Below, piece after piece: positions 1 through 8,123 of a DNA stretch of 43,147 nucleotides (position 1 is the stretch's first letter; each line of letters starts with the position of its first letter). Under the pieces are notes generated by a model that was given only the letters and a program-made list of their open reading frames with translations, did not search any database and had not been told where the DNA came from. A program made the translations under genes and the position numbers. This DNA is from Pectinatus frisingensis (GTDB lineage: Bacteria; Bacillota; Negativicutes; Selenomonadales; Selenomonadaceae): assembly GCF_015732285.1 (NCBI RefSeq), contig NZ_WIQU01000031.1, forward strand, positions 1 through 43,147, written 5' to 3'.

Positions 1-523
1 CTCTGGATGAGCGATAGCCCTGCGTTGGTTCACCGGCGCGATTTACCGCATAGTGGTTAAAAAATTTATCCGAAGAAAGTGGCCGGTCGTGTTCGATGAT
101 TTTTTCATTGAACATCAGGTGGCAATGGATGTTTCGATGCTGTTTGTCAAAAGTGGCCGCTTTATCATGAATGGCATAGGAATAGACATGATGATCCTTA
201 ATGCCGGTTTCTTTTAAAAGCTGCTCAATAAGCTCCATATTTTCAGCAAGCGTGAATTCTTCCTGCAGGGCAAAGCGAAATTCCCGGTAAGCGCGGCCAT
301 CCGGCTTGTCACGATGTGCTTCGGCTGCTTCCCAAAACATTCCCGGATTATCGGCCCAGATTGGCATATTTCCAAAAGACGTAAAGGCGAGATCTTCCTC
401 GCGGGTTTCCATATGGGCGTACTCGCCTTCACGGAAAATATAGTCATAATGCGTTTTGGTATTTAGCTTGGAACCATTTTTTCGTGTGCCGTGTGGCGTG
501 TTTTCGAAATAGTAATGGGCCAT
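1..523 (-). CDS. MobA/MobL-family relaxase, N-terminal part (runs off left edge)
   Basis: Reverse-strand reading frame open from the window edge to an ATG at 523; the C-terminal part lies outside. About 174 residues are visible. The start MAHYYFENTPHG, a YDYIFREGEYAH segment and the metal-binding histidine cluster HRNIHCHLMF are typical of MobA/MobL (MOB-Q/P type) relaxases, which nick oriT and lead the transferred strand through the coupling protein. The ATG at 523 is preferred because GGTGAG sits just upstream; an in-frame ATG at 535 has poorer spacing. It is divergent from the T4SS operon, the usual arrangement around an oriT. Length and any helicase or primase domain cannot be judged. Confidence 0.88.
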   Translation of the reverse strand, partial: MAHYYFENTPHGTRKNGSKLNTKTHYDYIFREGEYAHMETREEDLAFTSFGNMPIWADNPGMFWEAAEAHRDKPDGRAYREFRFALQEEFTLAENMELIEQLLKETGIKDHHVYSYAIHDKAATFDKQHRNIHCHLMFNEKIIEHDRPLSSDKFFNHYAVNRAGEPTQGYRSSR

Positions 524-595
524 ATTGCTCACCATTGGCAGTCCCAGATCTTTCGGAGCTGCTTTTTCTTTTTAAAATTTGTAAAAATTTTTCGG

Positions 596-760
596 GCCGT
601 TTATCCGAAGGAAAACGAAGCACGGCAAAGCCGTCTGCCGGAGGCAGCAATTCGGTCCAGCTGGAGGGTGGCGCAACAAAGCTCGTTAGAGTTTTGTGTA
701 AATGCGCATTATGGGTTTTGCCTCTCGACGTCGATGCATTTTTCTACTTATATTATATGA
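596..760. other. Putative oriT / control region between relaxase and T4SS operon
   Basis: Non-coding gap between the divergent relaxase and virB8. It holds two adjacent perfect hairpins, CGGC-AAA-GCCG (623-633) and CTGCC-GGA-GGCAG (635-647), then a stretch with a CGACGTCG palindrome near 727-734 and AT-rich DNA. Hairpins next to a relaxase gene are the common layout of oriT, but no nic consensus was recognised, so the assignment is positional inference. Confidence 0.35.
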
Positions 761-856
761 ATTTTATCTCTGAAAGTAAAATATATATTATTTTAATTTA
801 GGTAAAAATATTGAGAAGATAGCTTTATTATAGCTGATTTTGCACAAATATTATTA

Positions 857-885
857 TTTACATTTTATTAAAATAATGATAATAT
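857..885 (+). promoter_or_regulatory. Candidate promoter of the T4SS operon
   Basis: TTTACA (857-862), 17-bp spacer, TAATAT (880-885). Transcription would begin near 892, directly before the strong AAAGGAGG site of virB8 (start 909), giving a very short leader. The surroundings are AT-rich, so a chance match is possible. Confidence 0.4.
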
Positions 886-908
886 TCACCGTAAAGGAGG
901 TAGAATAT

Positions 909-1613
909 ATGGAACCGCAAACCAAATTTTTTCCTAAAGGGGAGCCGACAGAAGTTTTTGACCGAAAGGCTGCCGGGCCATTTCAATCTGATTTATATAA
1001 CTTGGCATTAGATAAGGATGTAGCGAAAAAAAGAAATTTGCTGTATCTCGTTCTTTTGATTATCTGTGTGCTTTCCATCATCTTCATTGCGACAACGGCA
1101 AATTATAAAACCTATGTCGTGCGCGTGGATAATGCTACCGGGCAGGTGGAAACCGGCGGACAGTTAAAGGCAACAAACTATAAACCGCAAGAGGCCGAAA
1201 TCAAAACCTTTCTAGCTCAATTTATTGCTGATACGAGAACCATTCCGCTCGATCCGGTCCAATATAAAAATAACTGGAATCGCTCCAAGCATTTCATGAC
1301 GCAGGAAGCGGCCCAGAAATTCAATACAATGGTGTCGAAAGACAATCCCATTGCGCTCCTTGGGCGTATGACCGTGCAGCCGCAGATCCGTTCCATTCAA
1401 CTGCAGCCGGGAACAAATGCAACCTATCAGGTTCGCTGGGTAGAAGAGGAATATGCCATCAGCGGCAATACGACGGGGAAAAAAGTCAGTTACGTGGCGC
1501 TCTTTTCTATTGTCATTGAGCCGCAGAGCAAAGAGGAAGAATTACTCATTAATCCATTAGGTCTTAAAATTAAGGATTTGACTCTTAGTAAAGAAAATGA
1601 AAGCAAGGGGTGA
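909..1613 (+). CDS. virB8: VirB8/TrbF-like T4SS inner-membrane protein
   Basis: Bitopic inner-membrane component that helps assemble the T4SS core. The ATG at 909 follows AAAGGAGG with good spacing; an upstream in-frame ATG at 840 lacks a site. The 234-residue protein has a short cytoplasmic N-terminus, one membrane segment at about residues 43-63 and a periplasmic domain, matching the VirB8/TrbF size and layout. It is first in a densely packed operon, and its TGA overlaps the region used to start virB9. Assignment rests on topology and on its place before virB9 and virB10, since VirB8 primary sequence is poorly conserved. Confidence 0.8.
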   Translation: MEPQTKFFPKGEPTEVFDRKAAGPFQSDLYNLALDKDVAKKRNLLYLVLLIICVLSIIFIATTANYKTYVVRVDNATGQVETGGQLKATNYKPQEAEIKTFLAQFIADTRTIPLDPVQYKNNWNRSKHFMTQEAAQKFNTMVSKDNPIALLGRMTVQPQIRSIQLQPGTNATYQVRWVEEEYAISGNTTGKKVSYVALFSIVIEPQSKEEELLINPLGLKIKDLTLSKENESKG

Positions 1614-1618
1614 CAGCA

Positions 1619-2467
1619 TTGAACCATCACAAAATTTTTATCGCGATAGCTGTAGCGGTTTCGATGTATTCATCGAATTTGCTTGCCCTTGCCGAGCAGA
1701 AAGCCTTTTATACAACGGATGATGCCTATGTTTCTGCCTCCAAACTGATGTATGACTATAACGAGGGCAGTGTGTATCAAGTGTATGTACAGCTTGGGCA
1801 TGTGACGGATATTACGTTGCATCCGAATGAAAAACTGGTTGGGGTATTAGCGGGGGATACGGAGCGCTGGAACATTGACACAGCCAATGTAGATAATACC
1901 GTTCATGTTTATATAAAACCAAAGTTTGCCGATATCAGCACAAATTTTATCATCAATACAGATAAACGTTCCTATCGTTTGGCGATATCATCGACGGATA
2001 CATATAATCCAGTCATTTCATGGGATTATCCGGAAGAAATGTATCGAAAATTGGCAAGTACGGAAGTTTATCAAAATCCTGAAGAGAAAGAATTTATCGA
2101 TATTTTTACGGAGAAAATCGATGGGCACTATGTAGCCAAAACGATGAACTATTCCTATGAAACCAAGGGCAGCAAAAAGGCGGACGCTGCTTTATTTCCT
2201 CTCAAAGTTTTTGACGATGGAACGCGGACCTACATTCAGATGCCAAAGTCTAATAAATATGATTTGCCAGTGCTTTACAACGTAGAAAATACCGACAAAG
2301 AAAAATTGATGCTCGTCAACTATAGGATACATGGAGCCTATTTCATTGCGGATCGCGTGTTTATGCATGCCAGACTTCATTATTCCGCCAATGTATATGT
2401 AGATATCTATCCGAAAAAAGCAGAAACTGGTTTGTCCAAACGTTTAACAGGTGGTGATGCACAGTGA
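1619..2467 (+). CDS. virB9: VirB9/TrbG-like T4SS core protein
   Basis: Periplasmic/outer-membrane core complex subunit. The TTG at 1619 is chosen because AAGGGGTGA precedes it; a GTG at 1610 overlapping the virB8 stop is an alternative. The 282-residue product begins with a signal peptide of about 25 residues ending in LALA. The following segment has the VirB9 pattern of a short strand, GHVTDITLHPNE and then GDTERW (about residues 57-82). It is followed by virB10 with a 4-base overlap. No separate VirB7-like lipoprotein was seen nearby, so how this subunit is anchored in the outer membrane is open. Confidence 0.85.
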   Translation: MNHHKIFIAIAVAVSMYSSNLLALAEQKAFYTTDDAYVSASKLMYDYNEGSVYQVYVQLGHVTDITLHPNEKLVGVLAGDTERWNIDTANVDNTVHVYIKPKFADISTNFIINTDKRSYRLAISSTDTYNPVISWDYPEEMYRKLASTEVYQNPEEKEFIDIFTEKIDGHYVAKTMNYSYETKGSKKADAALFPLKVFDDGTRTYIQMPKSNKYDLPVLYNVENTDKEKLMLVNYRIHGAYFIADRVFMHARLHYSANVYVDIYPKKAETGLSKRLTGGDAQ

Positions 2468-3777
2468 TTTTCGACAAAGTCAAAGGGTTCTTTCATAGAA
2501 AGCGGGATGAGGATTTTGGGGACGGGGAAAGCGAAGCGGTTCAGGAACTTGATGCGAAAGAGGAAGAGCAGGCAGGGGAGAGTGGAGAAATCGATTTTTT
2601 GGATGACGATGATCCGGAAAGCCGGGCAAAAATCTTAAAGAAAAAAGCCATTATGGTCACAGGCGGCGCAGTTCTGCTTTTTGCGATTACGGCAGCTGCC
2701 AGCAATGCGTTTTTTGGGACGAAAGAGAGAGCAGATAAGCCACTTTCCAATCGGGGAATTGCAACTGTGGCTACACCGGCAGAGCAGCTTCCAGATAAAT
2801 ATTCGGATATCGGCAAGTATCAGAAAAATAAAGGGAATGATCTGAATAGCAATGGGAGTCAGGCTGGGCAGGCAACAACTTCGCCAAATACGGTGCAGAA
2901 TTCCTATCGGCCATCCAGCACGACAACCAGTCGACCCGCTGCAGTAACGTATGTTCCAACAGCACCGGCTACAGTATCCAATAGTAGTTACCGGGATACT
3001 GCAGCGGCAGAAGAAGAAAAAGCAGTGAAAGCACAGCAGGCCATTAATAGCAGTGCGTTGGCTTTCAAAATTGCAGCAGCTGTCTCGCAAGGCCAGACGC
3101 CGGAATTTACACCGGTTTCTACAGGAGCAGCAGGCGTAATCGAAATACAAAATTCATCGCGGTCTTATGCTTTTTCAGATGATGAACCGCAGGATATGGG
3201 CAGTTATGTTTTAAATGCCGGTGCGGTGATTCAGGCAACGCTGCTCACGGGCGTAACCAGTGATGTTCCCAATGGCGATGTCGTGGCCCAGGTCCGGCAG
3301 AATATTTACGACAGCCTTACAGGCACGCATTTATTGATTCCGCAGGGTAGCCGGATGATTGGTACTACGGGTGCTACTGGCGGCCTTGGCAATCAGAGAA
3401 TCAGCGTAGTTTTCAAGCGAATTATCTTGCCTAATGGTGCCTCACTTACACTGCCGAATCAGCAGGCAATTGATGGAACCGGTTATCCGGGACTCATGGA
3501 TAAGTACAATGAGCATCGCGGTAAGTTATATCAAACGGCTTTTCTAAGCGCACTCTTTAGCGCGGCGGCGCAAAGTTTGACCGGCAATACGTCTGGTAGT
3601 GATAAACGCAGTCCGGGACAAGAAGCTGTTTCGGGAGCGGTTGCCTCCATCTTGCAGACCGGGCAGAAACTCATCGAAAAGGATGCCAATATTAATCCGA
3701 CGATTGAGATTGAGCCGGGCTTTCAGTTCAGCATTTTCGTCAATCAGGATTTAGCCATCGGCGCATACCATGATTAG
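2464..3777 (+). CDS. virB10: VirB10/TrbI-like T4SS core protein
   Basis: Energy-sensing core subunit spanning inner and outer membranes. GTG start at 2464 overlaps the virB9 stop (GTGA). The 437 residues comprise an acidic cytoplasmic tail, one membrane segment (about 61-82), a Ser/Thr/Pro-rich periplasmic linker (about 100-190) and a C-terminal beta-barrel domain with the family hallmarks GSYVLNAGAVI, VAQVRQNIYDS and LLIPQGSRMIG. These are close to TrbI of RP4-type systems. It overlaps virD4 by 8 bases, implying translational coupling. Confidence 0.93.
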   Translation: MIFDKVKGFFHRKRDEDFGDGESEAVQELDAKEEEQAGESGEIDFLDDDDPESRAKILKKKAIMVTGGAVLLFAITAAASNAFFGTKERADKPLSNRGIATVATPAEQLPDKYSDIGKYQKNKGNDLNSNGSQAGQATTSPNTVQNSYRPSSTTTSRPAAVTYVPTAPATVSNSSYRDTAAAEEEKAVKAQQAINSSALAFKIAAAVSQGQTPEFTPVSTGAAGVIEIQNSSRSYAFSDDEPQDMGSYVLNAGAVIQATLLTGVTSDVPNGDVVAQVRQNIYDSLTGTHLLIPQGSRMIGTTGATGGLGNQRISVVFKRIILPNGASLTLPNQQAIDGTGYPGLMDKYNEHRGKLYQTAFLSALFSAAAQSLTGNTSGSDKRSPGQEAVSGAVASILQTGQKLIEKDANINPTIEIEPGFQFSIFVNQDLAIGAYHD

Positions 3778-6085
3778 GTTGTTGTTCTTTTTCCTGCCAG
3801 CATTGGCTGGTTTATGGACGGCAACACAAAAGCTGGCCGCTTTGGTCCAATACAATCCCCTTTTGGGTGCGCCGTTTCAAATGAATGGGCAGTCCTACTA
3901 TTATCCGTGGAAGTATTTCACCTGGTACATGAACTTTCATTCCTATATTCCGGATTTATTCAAACAGACCTATGTCTATATTTATGGTGGCTTTGTTGCT
4001 GGGCTGTTGCTTTTGCTGTTTTTACAGCCACCGCGACGGTTGGATTCCCATGGCAGTGCACATTGGGGCGAGTACAAGGACATCTTAGGGATGGACCTGA
4101 TTTCAGCCAGCGGTGTAGTTGTTGGGTTATATGATAATGCACTTACGCGAACCTTTACTTCCCTGCTTCGTTCGGTGGAGAAAATCAAGCAGGAAAAGGT
4201 GTCTTTTGCTGAGATGGCCTTTGATAAGCGTTTAGATAAAAAGATGGACCGCTTAAGTGATCAGTTAATCCTAGGGCAAACCCAATTAAAAGAAATTCCG
4301 GAAAATGAACCTGCATCACGGCAGAAGCTAGAAAAGAGACTGCAGGTCTTGCAAAACAAAGTAGAGCATCCGTCAAAATATGAGCCGCAAAGATATGACT
4401 TCTATACGGTCTATCCTTGGGTGTGGTTTTACAAAAAAATGCTGCATTTATATATTGTTTGTTCGCATTTTTATCTGCGAGATAACTCCAATAAGCACTT
4501 GGCGGTCATTGCGCCAACGCGTTCCGGCAAGGGCGTAGGGCTGATTATTCCAACGCTCCTTGGCGGCTGGAAGGCAAGCGTCATCGTCAATGATATTAAA
4601 AGTGAAAATTGGGGGATTACGGCAGGCTATCGAAAGAGGATGGGGCATAAGGTCATCAAGTTTGAACCAACGGCACTGGATGGCAGCTCTGCCCGGTGGA
4701 ATCCGCTGGAGGAAATTTCGATTGGAACGGCAGCGGAAGTTCCGGCAGCACAGAACTTGGCCTATATTCTAGCCAATTATGAAGGCAAAGCCAGCCTTGA
4801 CCATTGGGGCGCGAATGCCGCGACGGTCATTACGGTGGTCATTTTGCATCTGATGTATGCGCACTATAGTGATCCGGAGCATTATCCCCATGTCCCAAAC
4901 CTTTATACAGTGGCCGCCTTTATGAAGGCAAATATCGTTCCGGAATTTGATAAAGACGGCAATCCAGTCATGGAAAATCTAGACGGCGAACTGGTGCAAA
5001 AAGTAAATGCAAAAGGCTTTTTGGATACGCTGAAAGCGTTGCAGACCTTTGATCATGTGCCTGACGAAGGCATTGAGCTTGTGGAGTGGGATAAGGTCAG
5101 TGAGGCCTATGTGAAAAGAAGATTTACCCCAGAGGATTTAAAGGAAATTTATCCGAATGCGCTGTCTCTCGATTATATGCCCAATGTGCATCCCATCATC
5201 TATCAGAACTTTGTCGAGATTTTATCGAAACCAGATAACGAGTGCGGCAGCATTGTTTCCACAGCCAATACGGCGCTAAAGGAATATCTTGATCCAACGT
5301 TGGCTAAGAACACGTCTGTCAGTGATTTCTGCATTGATGATCTTATGAATTATAAAAAACCGGTATCACTTTACTTGGTAACGCCGCCTTCCGACCTTTT
5401 ACGGCTGGCACCGATCTTCCGCTTGTTCTTTGAAATGATGGTCAAGCATCATGCGAAAAGAATCGGTACGTATGAAAATGGGCAAGCCAAAACCTTGTAC
5501 AAACATAAATGCCTGTTTTTGATGGATGAGTTCTCTGCGTTGGGGAATCTGCAGTCCTTTGCGGCAACGCTTTCCTATATCGCCGGCTATGGCATGAAGG
5601 CCTTTTTAATCAATCAGGGACTGCCGCAGATCAACGGCATCTACGGGAAAGACAATCAGATTCTCATGAACTGCCATTTGCAGATTTTTTATGCGCCCAA
5701 TGACAACGATACCGGCAAATATACGGAATCACTGCTTGGCAACAAGACAATTACGGTAGAAAGCGTTTCAAGCAGCGGCTGGTTTTCCAATAAGAATTAC
5801 TCAAAGTCGGAAACCGCCAGAGCTCTCATGACGGCAGATGAAATCAAGCGGCTTGGGGATCGGGAAATCATCGTGGCGAGCGGTAGCCCGCCGGTTTTAA
5901 CCGATAAAGTCAAGTATTACGAAAACGGCTTTTTCCTAAAAAAATTGATGGATGCCCCGGCCGCTAGTGATCTTATCCGCAATAATCCTTATCAGGAGCG
6001 GGACCGTTTATTGGAGGCGGCAGCCGAAGAGAAGCGCCAAAGAGAAAAAGTCAAGGAATTTTCTTATGAATATCAAGAGCCATGA
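3770..6085 (+). CDS. virD4: VirD4/TraG-family type IV coupling protein
   Basis: ATPase that brings relaxase-bound DNA to the T4SS channel. The 771 residues contain two N-terminal membrane segments (about 4-24 and 71-86), a Walker A motif APTRSGKG (about 248-255) and a Walker B region LFLMDEF (about 581-587), followed by sequence typical of the T4SS-DNA transfer family. A Lys/Glu-rich, probably helical insertion at about residues 134-200 separates the second membrane segment from the nucleotide-binding domain. Its position inside the virB cluster, right after virB10, differs from the Agrobacterium order. Confidence 0.95.
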   Translation: MIRLLFFFLPALAGLWTATQKLAALVQYNPLLGAPFQMNGQSYYYPWKYFTWYMNFHSYIPDLFKQTYVYIYGGFVAGLLLLLFLQPPRRLDSHGSAHWGEYKDILGMDLISASGVVVGLYDNALTRTFTSLLRSVEKIKQEKVSFAEMAFDKRLDKKMDRLSDQLILGQTQLKEIPENEPASRQKLEKRLQVLQNKVEHPSKYEPQRYDFYTVYPWVWFYKKMLHLYIVCSHFYLRDNSNKHLAVIAPTRSGKGVGLIIPTLLGGWKASVIVNDIKSENWGITAGYRKRMGHKVIKFEPTALDGSSARWNPLEEISIGTAAEVPAAQNLAYILANYEGKASLDHWGANAATVITVVILHLMYAHYSDPEHYPHVPNLYTVAAFMKANIVPEFDKDGNPVMENLDGELVQKVNAKGFLDTLKALQTFDHVPDEGIELVEWDKVSEAYVKRRFTPEDLKEIYPNALSLDYMPNVHPIIYQNFVEILSKPDNECGSIVSTANTALKEYLDPTLAKNTSVSDFCIDDLMNYKKPVSLYLVTPPSDLLRLAPIFRLFFEMMVKHHAKRIGTYENGQAKTLYKHKCLFLMDEFSALGNLQSFAATLSYIAGYGMKAFLINQGLPQINGIYGKDNQILMNCHLQIFYAPNDNDTGKYTESLLGNKTITVESVSSSGWFSNKNYSKSETARALMTADEIKRLGDREIIVASGSPPVLTDKVKYYENGFFLKKLMDAPAASDLIRNNPYQERDRLLEAAAEEKRQREKVKEFSYEYQEP

Positions 6086-6108
6086 GTAGGGAAGAGAGGA
6101 TGTGAAAC

Positions 6109-6483
6109 ATGGCTGGAACAAAAGCAATTCATCGCTTAGAGAAGAAGTTCAGCTTTTTGCAGCAAAAACAAGAGCAGACCATGGCGAAGATTCGACAGGA
6201 GATGAAGCGGACCAAAAGGGAGATTGAGGCCCAGCGGCTGGATTTTATTGCCCAAACCATCAAAAAAACAGGCTTTCCTATCGATAAGACGGTGTTGTTG
6301 ATCGGTGCTGTTCTGGATGCCAAGGAGAAAATTGAGGGAAGTGAAAGTACAGCTGCAATCAATCGCTATATTGAGCTGTATAACGATTTTGCGGCAAAGC
6401 AGGGGATTCAAACGCTTGAGGAAGCAGCAGAAGAGGAAAGCATAGACAATTCAGTGGAAGTGAGCGGCTATGGCAGAGAATAA
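6109..6483 (+). CDS. Small TraD-like coiled-coil protein of the conjugation operon
   Basis: A 124-residue soluble protein, rich in Lys/Glu/Gln in the first 45 residues (predicted coiled coil), then a segment (IAQTIKKTGFPIDKTVLLIGAVL) whose pattern resembles the small TraD/MobC-like accessory proteins that sit beside coupling proteins. A site in GAGAGGATGTG precedes the ATG. It overlaps virB11 by 14 bases. A role in helping the relaxosome or coupling protein is inferred from position and weak resemblance only. Confidence 0.6.
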   Translation: MAGTKAIHRLEKKFSFLQQKQEQTMAKIRQEMKRTKREIEAQRLDFIAQTIKKTGFPIDKTVLLIGAVLDAKEKIEGSESTAAINRYIELYNDFAAKQGIQTLEEAAEEESIDNSVEVSGYGRE

Positions 6484-7450
6484 GAATCTGGATGTGATGC
6501 TTGGTGCTGCTGTTGTGGACCTGATGCATAGGCCGGACATCACAGAAATTTACAACAACGACGATGGTTTCGTTCGGTATCAGTCAAATGAAGAGGGCAA
6601 GGTAAAGTCCAAGATCTTTTTGGAGTCGGAAAAGATTCAAGCCATTATTGAGCTGGTAGCCGGTCAGGTAGGCAAAATTGTCAATGAAGACATTCCTTCG
6701 ATTTCCGCAGAGATTGCAGGCTACGGGGCCCGCTTTCAAGGTGAGATTCCGCCAATCGTGCGTAAGCCGCAGATGAATATCCGGAAAAAGGCACTTAGAA
6801 TCTTTTATCTGGAAGATTATGTTGCCAATAAGGTGCTATGCCTCAGCTATAAAAACTATATCGAAAAAGCCATAGCGGCGCGAAAAAATATCTTGATTGT
6901 CGGTGGGACAGGCACCGGAAAAACTACCTTTCTCAATGCCATTTTAGCGGCTATTGCCAAAATATCTCCTTATCACCGGATTATCAGTCTGGAAGATTTG
7001 CCAGAGCTGCAATGCCCGGCAGATGACTATAGCCCGATGTTTACCAAACAAGACACCGGGCAAGGCGGGATCAAATACAACATGACGCGTCTTTTGGCCG
7101 ATTGCATGCGCAGGTCGCCGGATCGCATTGTTGTGGGAGAAGTCCGGGATGGCGCTGCCTATACGATGCTCAAAGCTTGGAATACCGGGCATGAAGGCGG
7201 TGCTTGTACGGTGCATGCTAATGGTGCCGAGGAAGGGCTGACGCGTATCAAGTCACTGGCGCAGGAAGATCCTGATGCCGCTGGTGATTTAAAGGAACTC
7301 ATTGGGGAAGCCGTTGATGTAGTGATTTCCATTGCACATGTGGAGCTCGAAGACGGCAAAAAAAGCCGAGTGGTAAATGACATCATTGAAGTTAAGGCCT
7401 ATGACAGTTTGAAAGACCAATATATTTTGCATCATATAGAAAAAATTTGA
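6470..7450 (+). CDS. virB11: VirB11/TrbB traffic ATPase
   Basis: Hexameric cytoplasmic ATPase that powers pilus biogenesis and substrate transfer. The 326 residues have a variable N-terminal domain, Walker A GGTGTGKTT (about 145-153), an Asp/His-box region around SLEDLPELQ, and Walker B with the following arginine in VVGEVRD (about 220-226). The HEGGACTVHANG segment is the family His box. It starts inside the preceding gene, and its TGA is followed at once by the ribosome-binding site of virB2. Confidence 0.95.
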   Translation: MAENKNLDVMLGAAVVDLMHRPDITEIYNNDDGFVRYQSNEEGKVKSKIFLESEKIQAIIELVAGQVGKIVNEDIPSISAEIAGYGARFQGEIPPIVRKPQMNIRKKALRIFYLEDYVANKVLCLSYKNYIEKAIAARKNILIVGGTGTGKTTFLNAILAAIAKISPYHRIISLEDLPELQCPADDYSPMFTKQDTGQGGIKYNMTRLLADCMRRSPDRIVVGEVRDGAAYTMLKAWNTGHEGGACTVHANGAEEGLTRIKSLAQEDPDAAGDLKELIGEAVDVVISIAHVELEDGKKSRVVNDIIEVKAYDSLKDQYILHHIEKI

Positions 7451-7464
7451 GGAGGCGGTTTCCT

Positions 7465-7842
7465 ATGAAAAATGGTTTGCTTGAAAAAATCCGGAAAAAG
7501 ACGCTGGAAAAGTCTATTGCAGTTATGTTGCTTTTAAATAGTGCTTCAACACAGGCTTTTGCCAGCACGGTCAGTGGTGATCGCGTCGAAGGCATTACTT
7601 GGCCGTGGATGAAATTTTTTAATTCGCTGGCGGACCAATTGACAGGACCACTACCCATGACGCTAGGAGCCATGGGGATTGCCGGGGCTGCGATAGCACT
7701 CTTTTCCGGCCATGCCGGCGGCGGTACACAGAAGTTTATTGTGCTCATTTTGGCTGTTTCCATTTGTTTGTTCGCACCGAATTTCATGACCTATATTCAG
7801 ACATCTGCAGGAGGTCTTACCATTGCCGGAGCTACGCCATGA
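7465..7842 (+). CDS. virB2: VirB2/TrbC-like pilin
   Basis: Major conjugative pilin. Start ATG 7465 follows GGAGG; an in-frame TTG at 7447 lies upstream of that site and is not preferred. The 125-residue precursor has a long leader ending near QAFA-S (about residue 35), then two hydrophobic helices (about 65-83 and 93-113) separated by a short Gly-rich loop, the standard VirB2/TrbC topology. Its TGA overlaps the ATG of virB3. Confidence 0.85.
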   Translation: MKNGLLEKIRKKTLEKSIAVMLLLNSASTQAFASTVSGDRVEGITWPWMKFFNSLADQLTGPLPMTLGAMGIAGAAIALFSGHAGGGTQKFIVLILAVSICLFAPNFMTYIQTSAGGLTIAGATP

Positions 7843-8108
7843 GTCAAAAAGAAGAATTGCCGGAAGGCTATGAAATTCCGATTCATCGTTCTTTGGTAAA
7901 GCCTTTGTACTGGATGGGTGTGCCGCGTAATTTGTTTATTGCAGAAATATTGTTTGCCGTATTAGGCGGTATCTTCATGAAAACATGGACCGTTATTTTC
8001 GTGGCAATTGCAGCTCATTATTTGTTCCGCTATCTTGGTCAGCAGGACCCGCAGTTTCATCTGGTGTTTTGGCGGGCGAGAGGGCATAAATCTTATTATT
8101 ATCGCTAA
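7839..8108 (+). CDS. virB3: VirB3/TrbD-like protein
   Basis: Small inner-membrane subunit that docks with VirB4. The true start is the ATG at 7839 (MSQKEELPEGYEIP), overlapping the virB2 stop by 4 bases; a longer frame from 7764 would read through the pilin gene and is rejected. The 89 residues hold the conserved IHRSLVKP-type N-terminus and a hydrophobic hairpin (about 25-65). Position between virB2 and virB4 supports the call. Confidence 0.85.
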   Translation: MSQKEELPEGYEIPIHRSLVKPLYWMGVPRNLFIAEILFAVLGGIFMKTWTVIFVAIAAHYLFRYLGQQDPQFHLVFWRARGHKSYYYR

Positions 8109-8123
8109 AGGTGGTGAAAGCTA

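Noticed and set aside
484-801. Two overlapping plus-strand frames upstream of virB8
   Set aside because: They run antisense to the relaxase start and through the hairpin region, with no ribosome-binding site and no recognisable product.
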